A DNA stretch of 64,000 nt from Candidatus Woesearchaeota archaeon. Its GTDB lineage: Archaea; Nanobdellota; Nanobdellia; Woesearchaeales; JABGXB01. The stretch is from positions 124,001 to 188,000 of the forward strand of contig JABGXB010000002.1 of NCBI GenBank assembly GCA_018675975.1. The letters run 5' to 3'. How positions within the stretch are numbered: the first letter of the stretch is position 1; the number at the start of each line of letters is the position of its first letter. The notes beneath the pieces were generated by a model. That model did no database searches, had not been told where the DNA came from, and saw only the letters and a list, made by a program, of their open reading frames with translations. The position numbers and the translations under genes are program-made. This document shows, in pieces, positions 8,589 through 18,105 of this stretch.

Positions 8589-9149
8589 ATGGGAGAAACT
8601 ACATATATCATTATTGATAATTTGGAAAAAAGAATTTACACAGGACATAATCAGGATTTAAATCGTGTAATGTCTTCTTTATCTAAAAATCCAACTTCCA
8701 TAGAAGAATTTGACCAACATCAAAAAGAAACGGGAAGCAGATTATATGATGATGGAAATAGACCTAAAGTACCTGATAAATTGCCTATAGAAACCATGCG
8801 ACTCGTTTTTGGTATGGAGGAAGGAAAATTTTCTCCACAAGAAGTTGAAGACCATTGGAAAAAAACAAGTTTCTACGAAGGTCCAAATTATAAATCTTAC
8901 AAACCTAATGATCGAACAAAACATGACATTCCAGAATTAACTCAAGAGATAATCGATGAATGGAAGCAAGAAGATCCTAATGCTGAAGAATTTCTAACAG
9001 CAAACGATTATAGAAGGTTTTTATGTAATGATGGAATTGTTGTTGCAGATTTAAGAATAAAAAAATTAAGATATATTTCTTATGGTGCATTTAAGATTCC
9101 AAAAAACGAATACGCTCTGCCTTCTGAATGGGAAATTCTAATTGAATAA
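8589..9149 (+). CDS. Protein of unknown function
   Basis: A 186-residue soluble, charged protein with no recognised family. It is rich in Glu, Asp, Asn and Pro, has no membrane segments, and contains a Tyr/Lys-rich middle (FYEGPNYKSYKPNDR). The C-terminal GIVVADLRIKKLRYISYGAFK could be a small beta unit. A TATA-like element 20-30 bases upstream and normal codon use support it as real. It converges with the dCTP deaminase gene. Confidence 0.6.
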   Translation: MGETTYIIIDNLEKRIYTGHNQDLNRVMSSLSKNPTSIEEFDQHQKETGSRLYDDGNRPKVPDKLPIETMRLVFGMEEGKFSPQEVEDHWKKTSFYEGPNYKSYKPNDRTKHDIPELTQEIIDEWKQEDPNAEEFLTANDYRRFLCNDGIVVADLRIKKLRYISYGAFKIPKNEYALPSEWEILIE

Positions 9150-9236
9150 TATTACACATAACATCACGATTATTCTAAGTTGGCGGAACGAAGTGGAGCA
9201 AGTTGAATGTTTGTTCACTCATAAAAAAGAAAACAT

Positions 9237-9785
9237 CTATTGGAGTTGACCACTTAAGTTTGGAGGTTGAACTCCTGTTTGATTATTATATTGAGTCTGA
9301 TTTTTTTGTTGAATTTGTTCTGTCAATTTGTGGAAAACAACCATTGCTATTGGAATATTTGGTTTTATTATTAAATTAAAATTTCCAATATTTTTCAGTT
9401 CTAAAGTTATTGATCTTGAATGTTCATGATTTCCATCAATCGTATCTGATGAACAATGAATAAGTAATCCAAGTCTTGCAATGGTACTTCTTCCATCAAG
9501 TTTTCCTACAATGTCTTTTGATAAGTGAATACTTTCAACGGTAGTTCCAAGAACAAATTCTCCTGGTTTAAGAGTATAACCCTCTTCATTAATTTTGATT
9601 TTTTCATATTTTATATCAGATGAATTAGAAAGATCTACTATTTGATTGGGAACAGGTACTAATAATTCATCACCAAGATGTAACCTAATTCCTGCAGGTC
9701 TAATATTCTTATTATCAAAAGTAGGAAGAATTTTTATTTTTCCATTTTCAATAAATTCTTTAATGGTTACATCTGAAAAAATCAT
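9237..9785 (-). CDS. dcd: dCTP deaminase family protein
   Basis: The enzyme deaminates dCTP to dUTP in pyrimidine deoxynucleotide supply; some relatives also hydrolyse dUTP. IRPAGIRLHLGDE, PGEFVLGTTVESI, LDGRSTIARLGLLIH and IDGNHE...SITLELKN occur in the order expected for the family, including the Ser/Arg phosphate-binding motif and a Glu in the catalytic position before TLEL. The 182-residue length is typical. The Q/N-rich tail (QIQQKNQTQYNNQTG) is low complexity. It is transcribed alone, away from the ORF6N gene. Confidence 0.88.
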   Translation of the reverse strand: MIFSDVTIKEFIENGKIKILPTFDNKNIRPAGIRLHLGDELLVPVPNQIVDLSNSSDIKYEKIKINEEGYTLKPGEFVLGTTVESIHLSKDIVGKLDGRSTIARLGLLIHCSSDTIDGNHEHSRSITLELKNIGNFNLIIKPNIPIAMVVFHKLTEQIQQKNQTQYNNQTGVQPPNLSGQLQ

Positions 9786-9896
9786 CTTAATAAATCCAAA
9801 ACAGTCAAACTATAAATACATTTCTATAGGTGTGCTCACATTAGTTAGGGCTGAAAGGTTATTTATTTTAGTTGTTGTCTTAATATTATTATCAAT

Positions 9897-10808
9897 TTAA
9901 ATTTTATTTAAAATTTCAATTACATTTTTATTAAATTTTGAAAAAGCAAACCATTTGTTTCCAATATCTTTTAAAGAAGCTCCAATATGATAAACTTCTT
10001 TTTTATCAATTATTAAAAATCTATCATGAGATAATTTAAATTCTTTGATTTCAAGATTATTATATTGATCATTAAATTTTTTAATATCTAATTTTAATTG
10101 CTTTGATATAGTTTTAGTTAATATTTGAATTTCCACAGATTTATTTTTTTTACTAAGTAAAGTTAATGTATTTTCATCAATATAATTATCAATTAATATA
10201 ATTGACTCTTTTGCAGATTTAATTAAATCGGATGCAAACTTATATGCATCATATATTTGTCCATCAAAAAATATGCCTTTACTTGGTTTTATATTTTTAT
10301 CTTCAATGGCTTTAAAGATTTTTTCAAAAGTATTATCTGTTTTAATTTGATATTCTATTTGTTTATATTCAATATTATCTAAGCGTTGAAATATTTGTGC
10401 ATTATTATGAATAAAATTTTTCATTGTAATAAAAGAATTAATTATTTGAATGCTAATTTCAATAGCTATTTTACTTTTTAAAATTCCAGCAAGCATTGCA
10501 ACACCATGTTCAGTAAAGACAATTGGTTTATATCTTCGACCTCCTAAAGAACTCCAAATTTTAAGGCTAGAGGGGGTCTCAGCTGAGGTCACAAATTGTG
10601 ACCTCAAATTATTAATATCATTTTCTGATAATTTAAACATATAATTTTGGGGGAATCTGTCAATATTTCTTTTTATTGATTGATTTAATACTTTAGTTTT
10701 GATTTTAAATAATTTAGCTAAATCTTCATCTAGCATAATTTGTAATCCACGAATTGTATAAATTTTAGATTTTATATTATTTTGTTCTAATATAATATCT
10801 TTTTTCAT
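9897..10808 (-). CDS. ORF6N-domain protein with C-terminal PLD-like region
   Basis: The N-terminal 120 residues match the ORF6N/KilA-N-type DNA-binding domain: LDEDLAKLFKIKTKVLNQS, RFPQNYMFKLSE, LGGRRYKPIVFTEHGVAMLAG. The C-terminal half (FASDLIKSAKESIILIDNYID, then HDRFLIIDKKEVYHIGASL) resembles a phospholipase-D-like fold with one HxK-like motif (HDRFLIIDK), seen in the RhuM/ORF6N family. These proteins are scattered among phages and mobile elements and are common in reduced prokaryote genomes. The function is unknown. It lies downstream of the LeuRS-AspRS operon with a 76-base gap. Confidence 0.8.
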   Translation of the reverse strand: MKKDIILEQNNIKSKIYTIRGLQIMLDEDLAKLFKIKTKVLNQSIKRNIDRFPQNYMFKLSENDINNLRSQFVTSAETPSSLKIWSSLGGRRYKPIVFTEHGVAMLAGILKSKIAIEISIQIINSFITMKNFIHNNAQIFQRLDNIEYKQIEYQIKTDNTFEKIFKAIEDKNIKPSKGIFFDGQIYDAYKFASDLIKSAKESIILIDNYIDENTLTLLSKKNKSVEIQILTKTISKQLKLDIKKFNDQYNNLEIKEFKLSHDRFLIIDKKEVYHIGASLKDIGNKWFAFSKFNKNVIEILNKI

Positions 10809-10884
10809 ACTATTATATTAATTTTTAGAAATATAAGTTAAATGAAAAAAATATTGAAAACTATTCAAAAAAATTAAATTAATT

Positions 10885-12669
10885 TCATCCTTTCTTTTTT
10901 AATTGTGCTTTTGTTTGATTATTTAAATCCAAACCTAAATCTACTAAAGCCGCTTTTTCAATTAAACTTGGACTGTGATCCATTGGATTTTCTTTATTTT
11001 TGTTTTTTGGAAATGCAATAACATCTTTAATATTATCACTCCCGCAAATAATCATAACTAATCGTTCAACACCAGCTGCAAATCCACCATGAGGAGGTGC
11101 ACCATAAGAAAATGCTTTTAATAGAAACCCAAATTTATTTTCAACTTCTTCTTTTGACATTCCAATTATATCAAAAACCTTTTTTTGAATTTTAGGATCA
11201 TGAATTCTAATTGAACCACTATGAACTTCATATCCATTAATTACAAAATCATAAAGTGTTGCAGTTACTTTTAATGGATCTTTATCTAATAATTTTAAAT
11301 CTTCTGCCTTTGGCATTGAAAAAGGATGATGACAAGCTTCAATTTTACCTTCATCAGTCATCTCAAATAAAGGATAGTCAACAACCCATAATGCTCTATA
11401 TTCATCATCTGAATATAATTTTAAATCTTTACCTAATTTACATCTTAATTGATCTAATACATTATTAGTTCTTTTTAATTTATCTGCAATAAATAAAATT
11501 AAATCTCCATTAGATGCATCCACTGATTTTTTTAATTCATTTAAAACATCCTCATTAAAAAATTTAACAACACTACTTTGAAATTCACCTTCTATATATT
11601 TCATCCAAGCAAGACCTTTTCCACCAGCACTAATTACAAATTCAATTAATTTATCAATTTCTTTTCTACTCATCTGTTGTGCAGCACCTTTAACATTAAT
11701 ACATTTTACAACACCATCATTATTGATAGCATCATTAAATACAGAAAAATCAGATTTATTAACTATATCAGACACATCAATAAATTCTAAACCAAAACGC
11801 ATATCAGGTTTATCAGTTCCCCATTTATTCATACACTCCGAATAAGAAACAATTTCAATTTTACCAGATAATTTTTTTCCACATGCCTTAAATATTTCTT
11901 TATATAAATTATTACCCAATTCAATAATATCACTTTGATCAACAAAAGACATTTCTAAATCAATTTGTGTAAATTCTGGTTGACGATCAGCCCTATTATC
12001 TTCATCACGAAAACATCTAGCCATTTGATAATATCTATCACACCCACCAGCCATTAATAATTGCTTATATAATTGCGGAGATTGTGGAAGAGAATATGCA
12101 TAACCATTATGAGTTGAACTAGGAACAATATAATCTTTTGCACCTTCAGGAGTTGACTTAATTAAACAAGGAGTCTCAATTTCTAAAAAATTATTTTTAT
12201 TTAAAAACGCTCTTGCAGAAGTTAATATTTTATGACGAACTAATAATCGTTCTTGATTAATTGGTCTACGTAAATCAATATATCTATATTCATGTCTTAT
12301 ATCCTCATTAGTTTCAATATTATTTTCAACTTCAAAAGGGGGAGTTAAAGATTCATTTAATATTTCAATATCATCAACAATTATTTCAATTTCACCAGTA
12401 ATTAATTTAGGATTAACCATCCCCTCTTTTCTATCACGGACTTTTCCACTTACAGAGACAACCCATTCCCTTCTTAATTTTTCTGCAGCAGCATGAGTAT
12501 TTTTATTATGTCTTGGATCAAAAACAATTTGAGTAAGTCCATATTTATCTCTCAAATCAATAAAAATTACACCACCATGATCTCTTCTTGACTGTACCCA
12601 ACCACAAAGTTTAACTTCCTCTTTAATATTATCTTTTTTTAATTCATTATTTGTATGTGTTCGCATCAT
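10885..12669 (-). CDS. aspS: Aspartyl-tRNA synthetase, bacterial type
   Basis: The enzyme charges tRNA-Asp (and perhaps tRNA-Asn). At 594 residues it has the bacterial layout: OB-fold anticodon domain (1-110), class II motif 1 region, QSPQLYKQLLM, motif 2 RCFRDEDNRADRQPEFTQ, a GAD insertion (about 300-410), and motif 3 GGFAAGVERLVM. Archaeal AspRS is about 430 residues without a GAD domain, so this gene looks acquired from bacteria. It follows LeuRS by 16 bases on the same strand. Whether it is discriminating cannot be told by eye. Confidence 0.95.
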   Translation of the reverse strand: MMRTHTNNELKKDNIKEEVKLCGWVQSRRDHGGVIFIDLRDKYGLTQIVFDPRHNKNTHAAAEKLRREWVVSVSGKVRDRKEGMVNPKLITGEIEIIVDDIEILNESLTPPFEVENNIETNEDIRHEYRYIDLRRPINQERLLVRHKILTSARAFLNKNNFLEIETPCLIKSTPEGAKDYIVPSSTHNGYAYSLPQSPQLYKQLLMAGGCDRYYQMARCFRDEDNRADRQPEFTQIDLEMSFVDQSDIIELGNNLYKEIFKACGKKLSGKIEIVSYSECMNKWGTDKPDMRFGLEFIDVSDIVNKSDFSVFNDAINNDGVVKCINVKGAAQQMSRKEIDKLIEFVISAGGKGLAWMKYIEGEFQSSVVKFFNEDVLNELKKSVDASNGDLILFIADKLKRTNNVLDQLRCKLGKDLKLYSDDEYRALWVVDYPLFEMTDEGKIEACHHPFSMPKAEDLKLLDKDPLKVTATLYDFVINGYEVHSGSIRIHDPKIQKKVFDIIGMSKEEVENKFGFLLKAFSYGAPPHGGFAAGVERLVMIICGSDNIKDVIAFPKNKNKENPMDHSPSLIEKAALVDLGLDLNNQTKAQLKKKG

Positions 12670-12685
12670 TTTTTTATTCCATATT

Positions 12686-15544
12686 TTATTCTAATACAAT
12701 TGCAGGTTTAGAAGGTAAACCATTATTTCTTTTTTCATGTGAATCTACAATCACAATAGTTGATTTAAATTCATTTTCTAAAAAAGATTTTACATTTTCA
12801 ATTAATTTTTTTTCAACCTTAATATCAAAATATTTATCCAATCCATCACCTAATGTTTTAGGAACAAATTTTGATATAAACTTTTTATCATCAGGAAATT
12901 TCTCATTTAATGATTTTAAAATTGTTTTAAAATCACGAGTTTTATTTAATAATTCATTAAGATCATCAAACAATTTAAATTTACTTTTTTGTGCTTGAAC
13001 TAAAATAATTTTAGAAAAATCTTTATCTTTATTATTTTCAATTGCACGAGATATAGATTTAACTAAATTTTCAATTATAGCTTCCACTTCTTCAATATCT
13101 TTTTTAATATATTTATCAATATTTTTAAAATTAAAAGTCTGTAAACTTAAACAAATATCACTATCATCAATTTTTGAATTTATTTCTTCAGCATAATGTG
13201 GAATTACAGGACAAAGTAAAAGTAAATAATCTTTTAATATAAATCTAATTACATCAATTGTTTCTTTCTCACCACAAATTCTTTCATGATAATTAATATC
13301 ATTTAAAAAATCATATAAAATATTAATATGTGCATCACGAATTCTCATAGAATCCATAAACTCAAAATAACTTTTTGCATGTGAATAAAATTTAGAGATT
13401 AACCATTTATTTCTCTGAGAAAAATCACTATATTGTTTTGATTTATTTTTAACAGAAGCTAATAATAATTCCTTTAATTTTTCAAATTTATTTTTTAACT
13501 GGAATAATTCATCATCACGAAAATCCATTTCAGCTTCATAAGTTGCACCAACCGCAACATATAATCTAAATAAATCAACACCAAATGAATCTTTTACTTT
13601 AATTAATGGCAGACCATTACCTTTAGACTTTGATATTTTTTTACCATCACGAATTAATAAACCAGCAACAGTAATATTTTTTATATGATGTACTTCTGGA
13701 AAAATAAGTGCATAATGATAAATTAAAAAAGATAAATGATTTGACATATGAGGAGGATTCGTATATCTCATATCAACTGCCTTCCAATAATTAATTTCTT
13801 TTTTAATTTCTAGAATTAATTTTTTATCAATTTTTGTAGATTCACAAATCAAAGTAAGATTCCCCTTATCTAAAAAAATATAATCAAAAAATTCAATAGT
13901 TAATTGTTTAGATTTAATTTTATTTTTTATTATATTATTTACAATTAAATAAAACATTTGATATATAGTAGAATCTGATAATGATTCTATAACCCATTCT
14001 TTATCTAATGGCAATGGAGTACCAATACCCCTTTTTCTTGCACAAGGTCTCATTTTAACCCACTCAAGATAACCATTTTGTGAATTTTTTAATGAACTTG
14101 GAAGATATTCCATATTTTTTAACAAATCATATGCCTTTTGTTTAACTTCTGGTTTACTATAATCTAAAAACCATTGTTCATCTAATACTGCAACAATAAT
14201 TTCATTTTTTGCACGAGTTATAGCACGTCTAGATGTTTCATAAATAATTCCACCCAAATTTAATTCACTAAGTTTTTGGCTAACTTTATCTTTTACAAAT
14301 TTAATTGGAATTCCATTAAATTCACCACATAATTCATTTAATACTCCACCATAATGTTCTTCTTTGTATAATTCTTGTTTAGCACTTTCTAAAAAATCTG
14401 AATCATTTGAATTTTTAATTTTAAATTTATTACATTTATCCTCAGCTGGACAACTTCCACTATATTTAATCACATTACCTTTTTTATCTTTTGTAATCAC
14501 AGTATTTATTACATTCAAATCATTAGAAACTCTACCCTCTTTTTTCGCTTCAACTAAAGCAATATAATCATGAGGTGCACCTGCAGGTGAAGAATAAACA
14601 ACACCAGTTCCATGTCTAGAATCAATAATATTATCTGCTTTTGCAATAATAACTGATCTATTAACTATTGGAACAATAACATTTTTCCCAATATATTTTT
14701 TCGCATCAACTGCCTCTAAAACTTCAACACCATCAAATTGATGTTCAATTTTTTCTAATGCATCTTTTGCTACAATCCAAATTTGATTATTAACTTTTAT
14801 TTTAACTAATTTAATTTTCGTACTTAACCATAAATTAGTTGTACCAAAAATTGCATCTGGTCTTAAAGTAGCAATTACAAAATGTTCATCACTCGCTTCA
14901 CACTTAAATAAAATATAATTCATTTCCTGTATGGATACCTTATCAGTATCCCCATCTTTTATATCATCCTCACCAACTGCATTTTTATCATTTGGTGAAT
15001 ATAAAATAGGATATTTACCTTGAACTAAAACACCTAAATCATGTAAATGTTTAAATTGCCATTCAATAAATTTTTGATATATTTTATCCCCCGTTGTAAA
15101 CTGTCTAGACCAATCAATACTAAGTCCAACTGAATTAAAAGTATCTTCAATTTTTGATGAAAAAAATTTAGCAATTTCTTTTGGATCTTTAAATGAATTA
15201 ATTAATTTATTTTGTTCATTTTTATCCTTAACAAAATCTGAAATTGACTCTTTTACTTTTTCAATTTCTTTAGAATCATTTCTACAAATACCATCTGATA
15301 CAGCAAGAACAGGAGTACCAGAAACATGAAACCCCATAGGATATAAAACATTTTCACCTTTAGCTCTATGAAATCTTGCAATAATATCAGCCATAGTAAA
15401 TGTTCTACCATGACCTATGTGTAAAATTGAATTAGCATAAGGATATGGAACTGTCAGAAAAAAAGTTTTTTTTGACTTTTCAATTTTTGGCATAAAACAT
15501 TTATTTTTAATCCAATATTTTTGCCACTTAGTTTCATAGTTCAT
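12686..15544 (-). CDS. leuS: Leucyl-tRNA synthetase, archaeal/eukaryotic type
   Basis: A class I synthetase of 952 residues. The HIGHG motif is near residue 42 (LHIGHGRTFTMADI), the editing domain has a TLRPDAIFGTTNLW motif and DSRHGTGVVYSSPAG, and KISKSKGN lies near residue 636. The order and the C-terminal region are those of archaeal/eukaryotic LeuRS. The frame extends 17 codons further upstream, but MNYETKWQKYW at 15544 is the natural N terminus and the extra codons cover the promoter. It is the first gene of a two-gene operon with AspRS. Confidence 0.95.
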   Translation of the reverse strand: MNYETKWQKYWIKNKCFMPKIEKSKKTFFLTVPYPYANSILHIGHGRTFTMADIIARFHRAKGENVLYPMGFHVSGTPVLAVSDGICRNDSKEIEKVKESISDFVKDKNEQNKLINSFKDPKEIAKFFSSKIEDTFNSVGLSIDWSRQFTTGDKIYQKFIEWQFKHLHDLGVLVQGKYPILYSPNDKNAVGEDDIKDGDTDKVSIQEMNYILFKCEASDEHFVIATLRPDAIFGTTNLWLSTKIKLVKIKVNNQIWIVAKDALEKIEHQFDGVEVLEAVDAKKYIGKNVIVPIVNRSVIIAKADNIIDSRHGTGVVYSSPAGAPHDYIALVEAKKEGRVSNDLNVINTVITKDKKGNVIKYSGSCPAEDKCNKFKIKNSNDSDFLESAKQELYKEEHYGGVLNELCGEFNGIPIKFVKDKVSQKLSELNLGGIIYETSRRAITRAKNEIIVAVLDEQWFLDYSKPEVKQKAYDLLKNMEYLPSSLKNSQNGYLEWVKMRPCARKRGIGTPLPLDKEWVIESLSDSTIYQMFYLIVNNIIKNKIKSKQLTIEFFDYIFLDKGNLTLICESTKIDKKLILEIKKEINYWKAVDMRYTNPPHMSNHLSFLIYHYALIFPEVHHIKNITVAGLLIRDGKKISKSKGNGLPLIKVKDSFGVDLFRLYVAVGATYEAEMDFRDDELFQLKNKFEKLKELLLASVKNKSKQYSDFSQRNKWLISKFYSHAKSYFEFMDSMRIRDAHINILYDFLNDINYHERICGEKETIDVIRFILKDYLLLLCPVIPHYAEEINSKIDDSDICLSLQTFNFKNIDKYIKKDIEEVEAIIENLVKSISRAIENNKDKDFSKIILVQAQKSKFKLFDDLNELLNKTRDFKTILKSLNEKFPDDKKFISKFVPKTLGDGLDKYFDIKVEKKLIENVKSFLENEFKSTIVIVDSHEKRNNGLPSKPAIVLE

Positions 15545-15672
15545 AATATAATATTGTCGTCGTATACAATATATAAACTTTATTCTAAAAATCAAAACTT
15601 TACAACAATCAAACTATTTAGCGTGACTCAACGAGTTTTAAACAATGATTTTGAGTTTTATAATAGGCTACA

Positions 15673-15681
15673 TTTATAAAT
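15673..15681 (+). promoter_or_regulatory. TATA box, leaderless start
   Basis: TTTATAAAT lies 22-30 bases before the ATG at 15703, with no Shine-Dalgarno sequence, which fits an archaeal leaderless promoter. Confidence 0.5.
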
Positions 15682-15702
15682 TATTTTTACAATATACATT
15701 AT

Positions 15703-15972
15703 ATGTCAGATCCATTAACAGAATACATATTAAAATGTAGAGAAAGTTATTTTGCAGATGATTTAATAAAACAAAAATTAATTAATTCTGGAAATAAAAT
15801 TGAAGATATTGATTTAGCATTTGAAAAATTAAAATTATCAGATGACGAACATCCTCTAGGAATTAATGATGAACACACACCACATATTAGTTCATCAAAA
15901 TTTAATATAATAATGACAATTGTCATATTAATAGTCTTAACATTATTAGCATATTTTTTATATTGGATATAA
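15703..15972 (+). CDS. Small tail-anchored membrane protein
   Basis: Of 89 residues, the first 45 form a helical domain (YILKCRESYFADDLIKQKL, then INSGNKIEDIDLAFEKL) resembling the short UBA-like helical motif seen in many archaeal membrane proteins. A charged linker and one C-terminal membrane helix (about 67-88) follow. The fold suggests a cytosolic interaction domain held at the membrane; the function is unknown. It has its own TATA box and converges with the RpoN operon. Confidence 0.65.
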   Translation: MSDPLTEYILKCRESYFADDLIKQKLINSGNKIEDIDLAFEKLKLSDDEHPLGINDEHTPHISSSKFNIIMTIVILIVLTLLAYFLYWI

Positions 15973-16002
15973 TAAAAATATTTAAAAAAATAAATTAAAA
16001 AA

Positions 16003-16221
16003 TTAATGTCTTTTAAATTCACTAATCAGAGTCATATTATCAACGTGACCCATAAAAACTTGTCTACAACAAACTCTCTCAAAACCAACAAAATCTAAAG
16101 CTTGTTTTCTAGCTTCACTTTCATCCATTTCTTTTTTTAATTCTTCGAATTTTTCAACATAAGCATCCCAATGTCTACCCACTGGTTTACCACAACTTTT
16201 ACATCTAACTTCAATTAACAT
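16003..16221 (-). CDS. rpoN: DNA-directed RNA polymerase subunit N (Rpb10)
   Basis: The 72-residue Zn-binding subunit links the D/L platform with the large subunits. The zinc ligands are visible: CKSCGKPVG near the N terminus and ERVCCRQVFMGHVD near the C terminus. It is the last gene of the ribosomal/RNA polymerase operon. A GGTGA ribosome binding site lies five bases before the ATG. Confidence 0.93.
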   Translation of the reverse strand: MLIEVRCKSCGKPVGRHWDAYVEKFEELKKEMDESEARKQALDFVGFERVCCRQVFMGHVDNMTLISEFKRH

Positions 16222-16228
16222 TTTTCAC

Positions 16229-16624
16229 CTATCTGTATGATTTTTGTCTTTTAGCTCTAGGCTTTGACCTATTTGGATGAGATTTTTCATTTCTCCTAAT
16301 ATCTGCAATAATCAATTGTCTGTCATAATCTAAATAAACTTTCTTTAAATTTTTATCAACTTCAACAAAAGCTCTTGCAATTGCTAATCTAATCGCATCT
16401 GATTGACCTGATATTCCACCACCATTACATCTAATTGAAATATCATAATTTTTAACTAAATTTTCTGCAAGTAATATAGGTTCCATTATTTTATTTTTAT
16501 ACATTAAAGGTTTTTCATAATTATCAATTAAAACTTTATTAATTCTAATTTTTCCAGTACCTTTTTTTAATGTTGCATGCGCAATTGCACTTTTTCTTTT
16601 ACCGCTTGATTGTATATTTTTCAT
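16229..16624 (-). CDS. rpsI: Ribosomal protein uS9
   Basis: The small-subunit protein uS9 has a C-terminal tail that reaches the P-site tRNA. SGKRKSAIAHATLKKGTG at the start, NGGGISGQSDAIRLAIARA in the middle and the basic tail (SKPRAKRQKSYR) are diagnostic. Its ATG overlaps the stop of uL13 by four bases, so the two are coupled. Length 131 is normal for archaea. Confidence 0.95.
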   Translation of the reverse strand: MKNIQSSGKRKSAIAHATLKKGTGKIRINKVLIDNYEKPLMYKNKIMEPILLAENLVKNYDISIRCNGGGISGQSDAIRLAIARAFVEVDKNLKKVYLDYDRQLIIADIRRNEKSHPNRSKPRAKRQKSYR

Positions 16625-17040
16625 AATTTAGCCCCCAAGTGCTTACAAATACTCTCTAATAAAACATATTTATCTGAATTTGATTTATCCATTGATGCGC
16701 TTTCAATTGAAATAGTTTCCTTACCATTTAATTCAACTGGAATACCCTTAAAACATTTAATTCTTGAAAGTGCCTCTCTACCTCTTGAAGTTTTATGCGG
16801 AAGCATTCCTCTGATCATTCTTTTTAATAATCTATCAGGTTGTTTTGGAACAAAAGGACCTTTTTCCGGTTTTCCCATATCAATTTTTCTTTTATATTTA
16901 GCAAAAACCATTTTTTTATCACCAGTAATTACACACTTTTGACTATTAACAATTCTTACTTCCTCTCCATTAAGTGCCATCTTTGCAATTTTCGTTGCAA
17001 ATCTTCCTATAATTAAATTTGTTACATCCACTATTATCAT
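16621..17040 (-). CDS. rplM: Ribosomal protein uL13
   Basis: Large-subunit protein uL13 of archaeal type, with IVDVTNLIIGRFATKIAKMAL, PHKTSRGREALSRIKCFKGIP and the conserved IVNSQKCVITG strand. The frame reaches a TTG at 17052, but the ATG at 17040, preceded by GGTGAT, is the likely start; it then sits just beyond the uL18e stop. It lies in the canonical archaeal gene order between uL18e and uS9. Confidence 0.94.
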   Translation of the reverse strand: MIIVDVTNLIIGRFATKIAKMALNGEEVRIVNSQKCVITGDKKMVFAKYKRKIDMGKPEKGPFVPKQPDRLLKRMIRGMLPHKTSRGREALSRIKCFKGIPVELNGKETISIESASMDKSNSDKYVLLESICKHLGAKL

Positions 17041-17044
17041 AAAA

Positions 17045-17398
17045 TCACCCAATTAATATTGTATTTTTTGGTTTATCATCCATTAATTTTTCAAATGAAT
17101 GCACCTTACAACCAGCTTTTGTTAATTTCTCCATTGCAGTAAATGAAACTTTATGCACATAAACAGTTAACTTATGTCCAACATTACCAACAGATAATAT
17201 TTTACCAGGAATTACAACTGTTTGATTTTCTTTAGTTTTTCTACTCAACTTATGTAAATTTATACTAATTTGTTTTTGTTTAGGTCTTGATAAATATTTA
17301 GCAAGAACTGCATAAAGTTTTTCAGTTCTCCCAATTTTTTTAAGTTTATCCACTAATAAAATCGTTCCAATTTCTTTTTTTAATACTTTTTTTGCCAT
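17045..17398 (-). CDS. rpl18e: Ribosomal protein eL18 (L18e)
   Basis: A 117-residue archaeal/eukaryotic-specific large-subunit protein. RPKQKQISINLHKLSRKTKENQ followed by VVIPGKILSVGNVGHKLTVYV is the signature region. It lies between RpoD and uL13, as in most archaea. The end overlaps the Shine-Dalgarno sequence of uL13. Confidence 0.93.
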   Translation of the reverse strand: MAKKVLKKEIGTILLVDKLKKIGRTEKLYAVLAKYLSRPKQKQISINLHKLSRKTKENQTVVIPGKILSVGNVGHKLTVYVHKVSFTAMEKLTKAGCKVHSFEKLMDDKPKNTILIG

Positions 17399-17414
17399 TT
17401 TATTTTCTTATAAT

Positions 17415-18104
17415 TTAATTTTTAATTTCTTTTAATAGTTCATTACATTGACTATTAATATGATCAAGTGCTTTATCTAGTAAAACATTAGGTTCAATTT
17501 GTCCCCATGACTCAACTGTAAAAACAATATCATCATTTTCTTTAATTACTGTATCTTGTGTATCAATATTTTTTCCAAAAATAGGACAATCCCCATCTTG
17601 TTTTGTTGAATCAACCCATTGTGGTTTATATGAATAAAATACATGAGCAGGAGCCCACTTTGCATGTTCATTACCATTATTTACACAAGCTTTTCCAGTC
17701 GCTTTCAAAGTTTGATTTTCTTTTAATAATGTAATAGGATCTTTTCCACTAACTGGTTTAATACTTGGATCTTTAAATTTCAAATCTTCAGATGTTACAA
17801 TGCACGGTCCACTTACTTCTAATGAAAACTCAACTTCATTTTTTGCAGAACCTAGTTCTTCACTAACTCTAATTTCATCATATACATCCACATCAGTAAC
17901 TAAAGGAATTAAACCCAATCTGTGTGCAACTGTTTCATCATAATGTGCAGATTCATTTGTATAAATTTCCACATCCTCAACTGCAAGTACAGGAATACTT
18001 CTAATTATAGTTCTTCTAATTGCATTGCATAATGAAATATCAATTTGTTTAAATAAATAAACATTAATTAATGGTTTTGAATTATCGATTAATCTAATTT
18101 CCAT
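17415..18104 (-). CDS. rpoD: DNA-directed RNA polymerase subunit D (Rpb3/alpha-like)
   Basis: The assembly platform subunit of archaeal RNA polymerase. FKQIDISLCNAIRRTIIRSIPVLA is the alpha-motif, ESAHYDETVAHRLGLIPL follows, and the C terminus carries the dimerisation helix. The start at 18104 (MEIRLIDN) is chosen over 18149 because the extra codons lie in the uS11 gene and GGAGA precedes the internal ATG. The Cys set needed for the ferredoxin-like Fe-S cluster found in some archaeal D subunits is not present. Confidence 0.94.
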   Translation of the reverse strand: MEIRLIDNSKPLINVYLFKQIDISLCNAIRRTIIRSIPVLAVEDVEIYTNESAHYDETVAHRLGLIPLVTDVDVYDEIRVSEELGSAKNEVEFSLEVSGPCIVTSEDLKFKDPSIKPVSGKDPITLLKENQTLKATGKACVNNGNEHAKWAPAHVFYSYKPQWVDSTKQDGDCPIFGKNIDTQDTVIKENDDIVFTVESWGQIEPNVLLDKALDHINSQCNELLKEIKN

Positions 18105-18105
18105 T

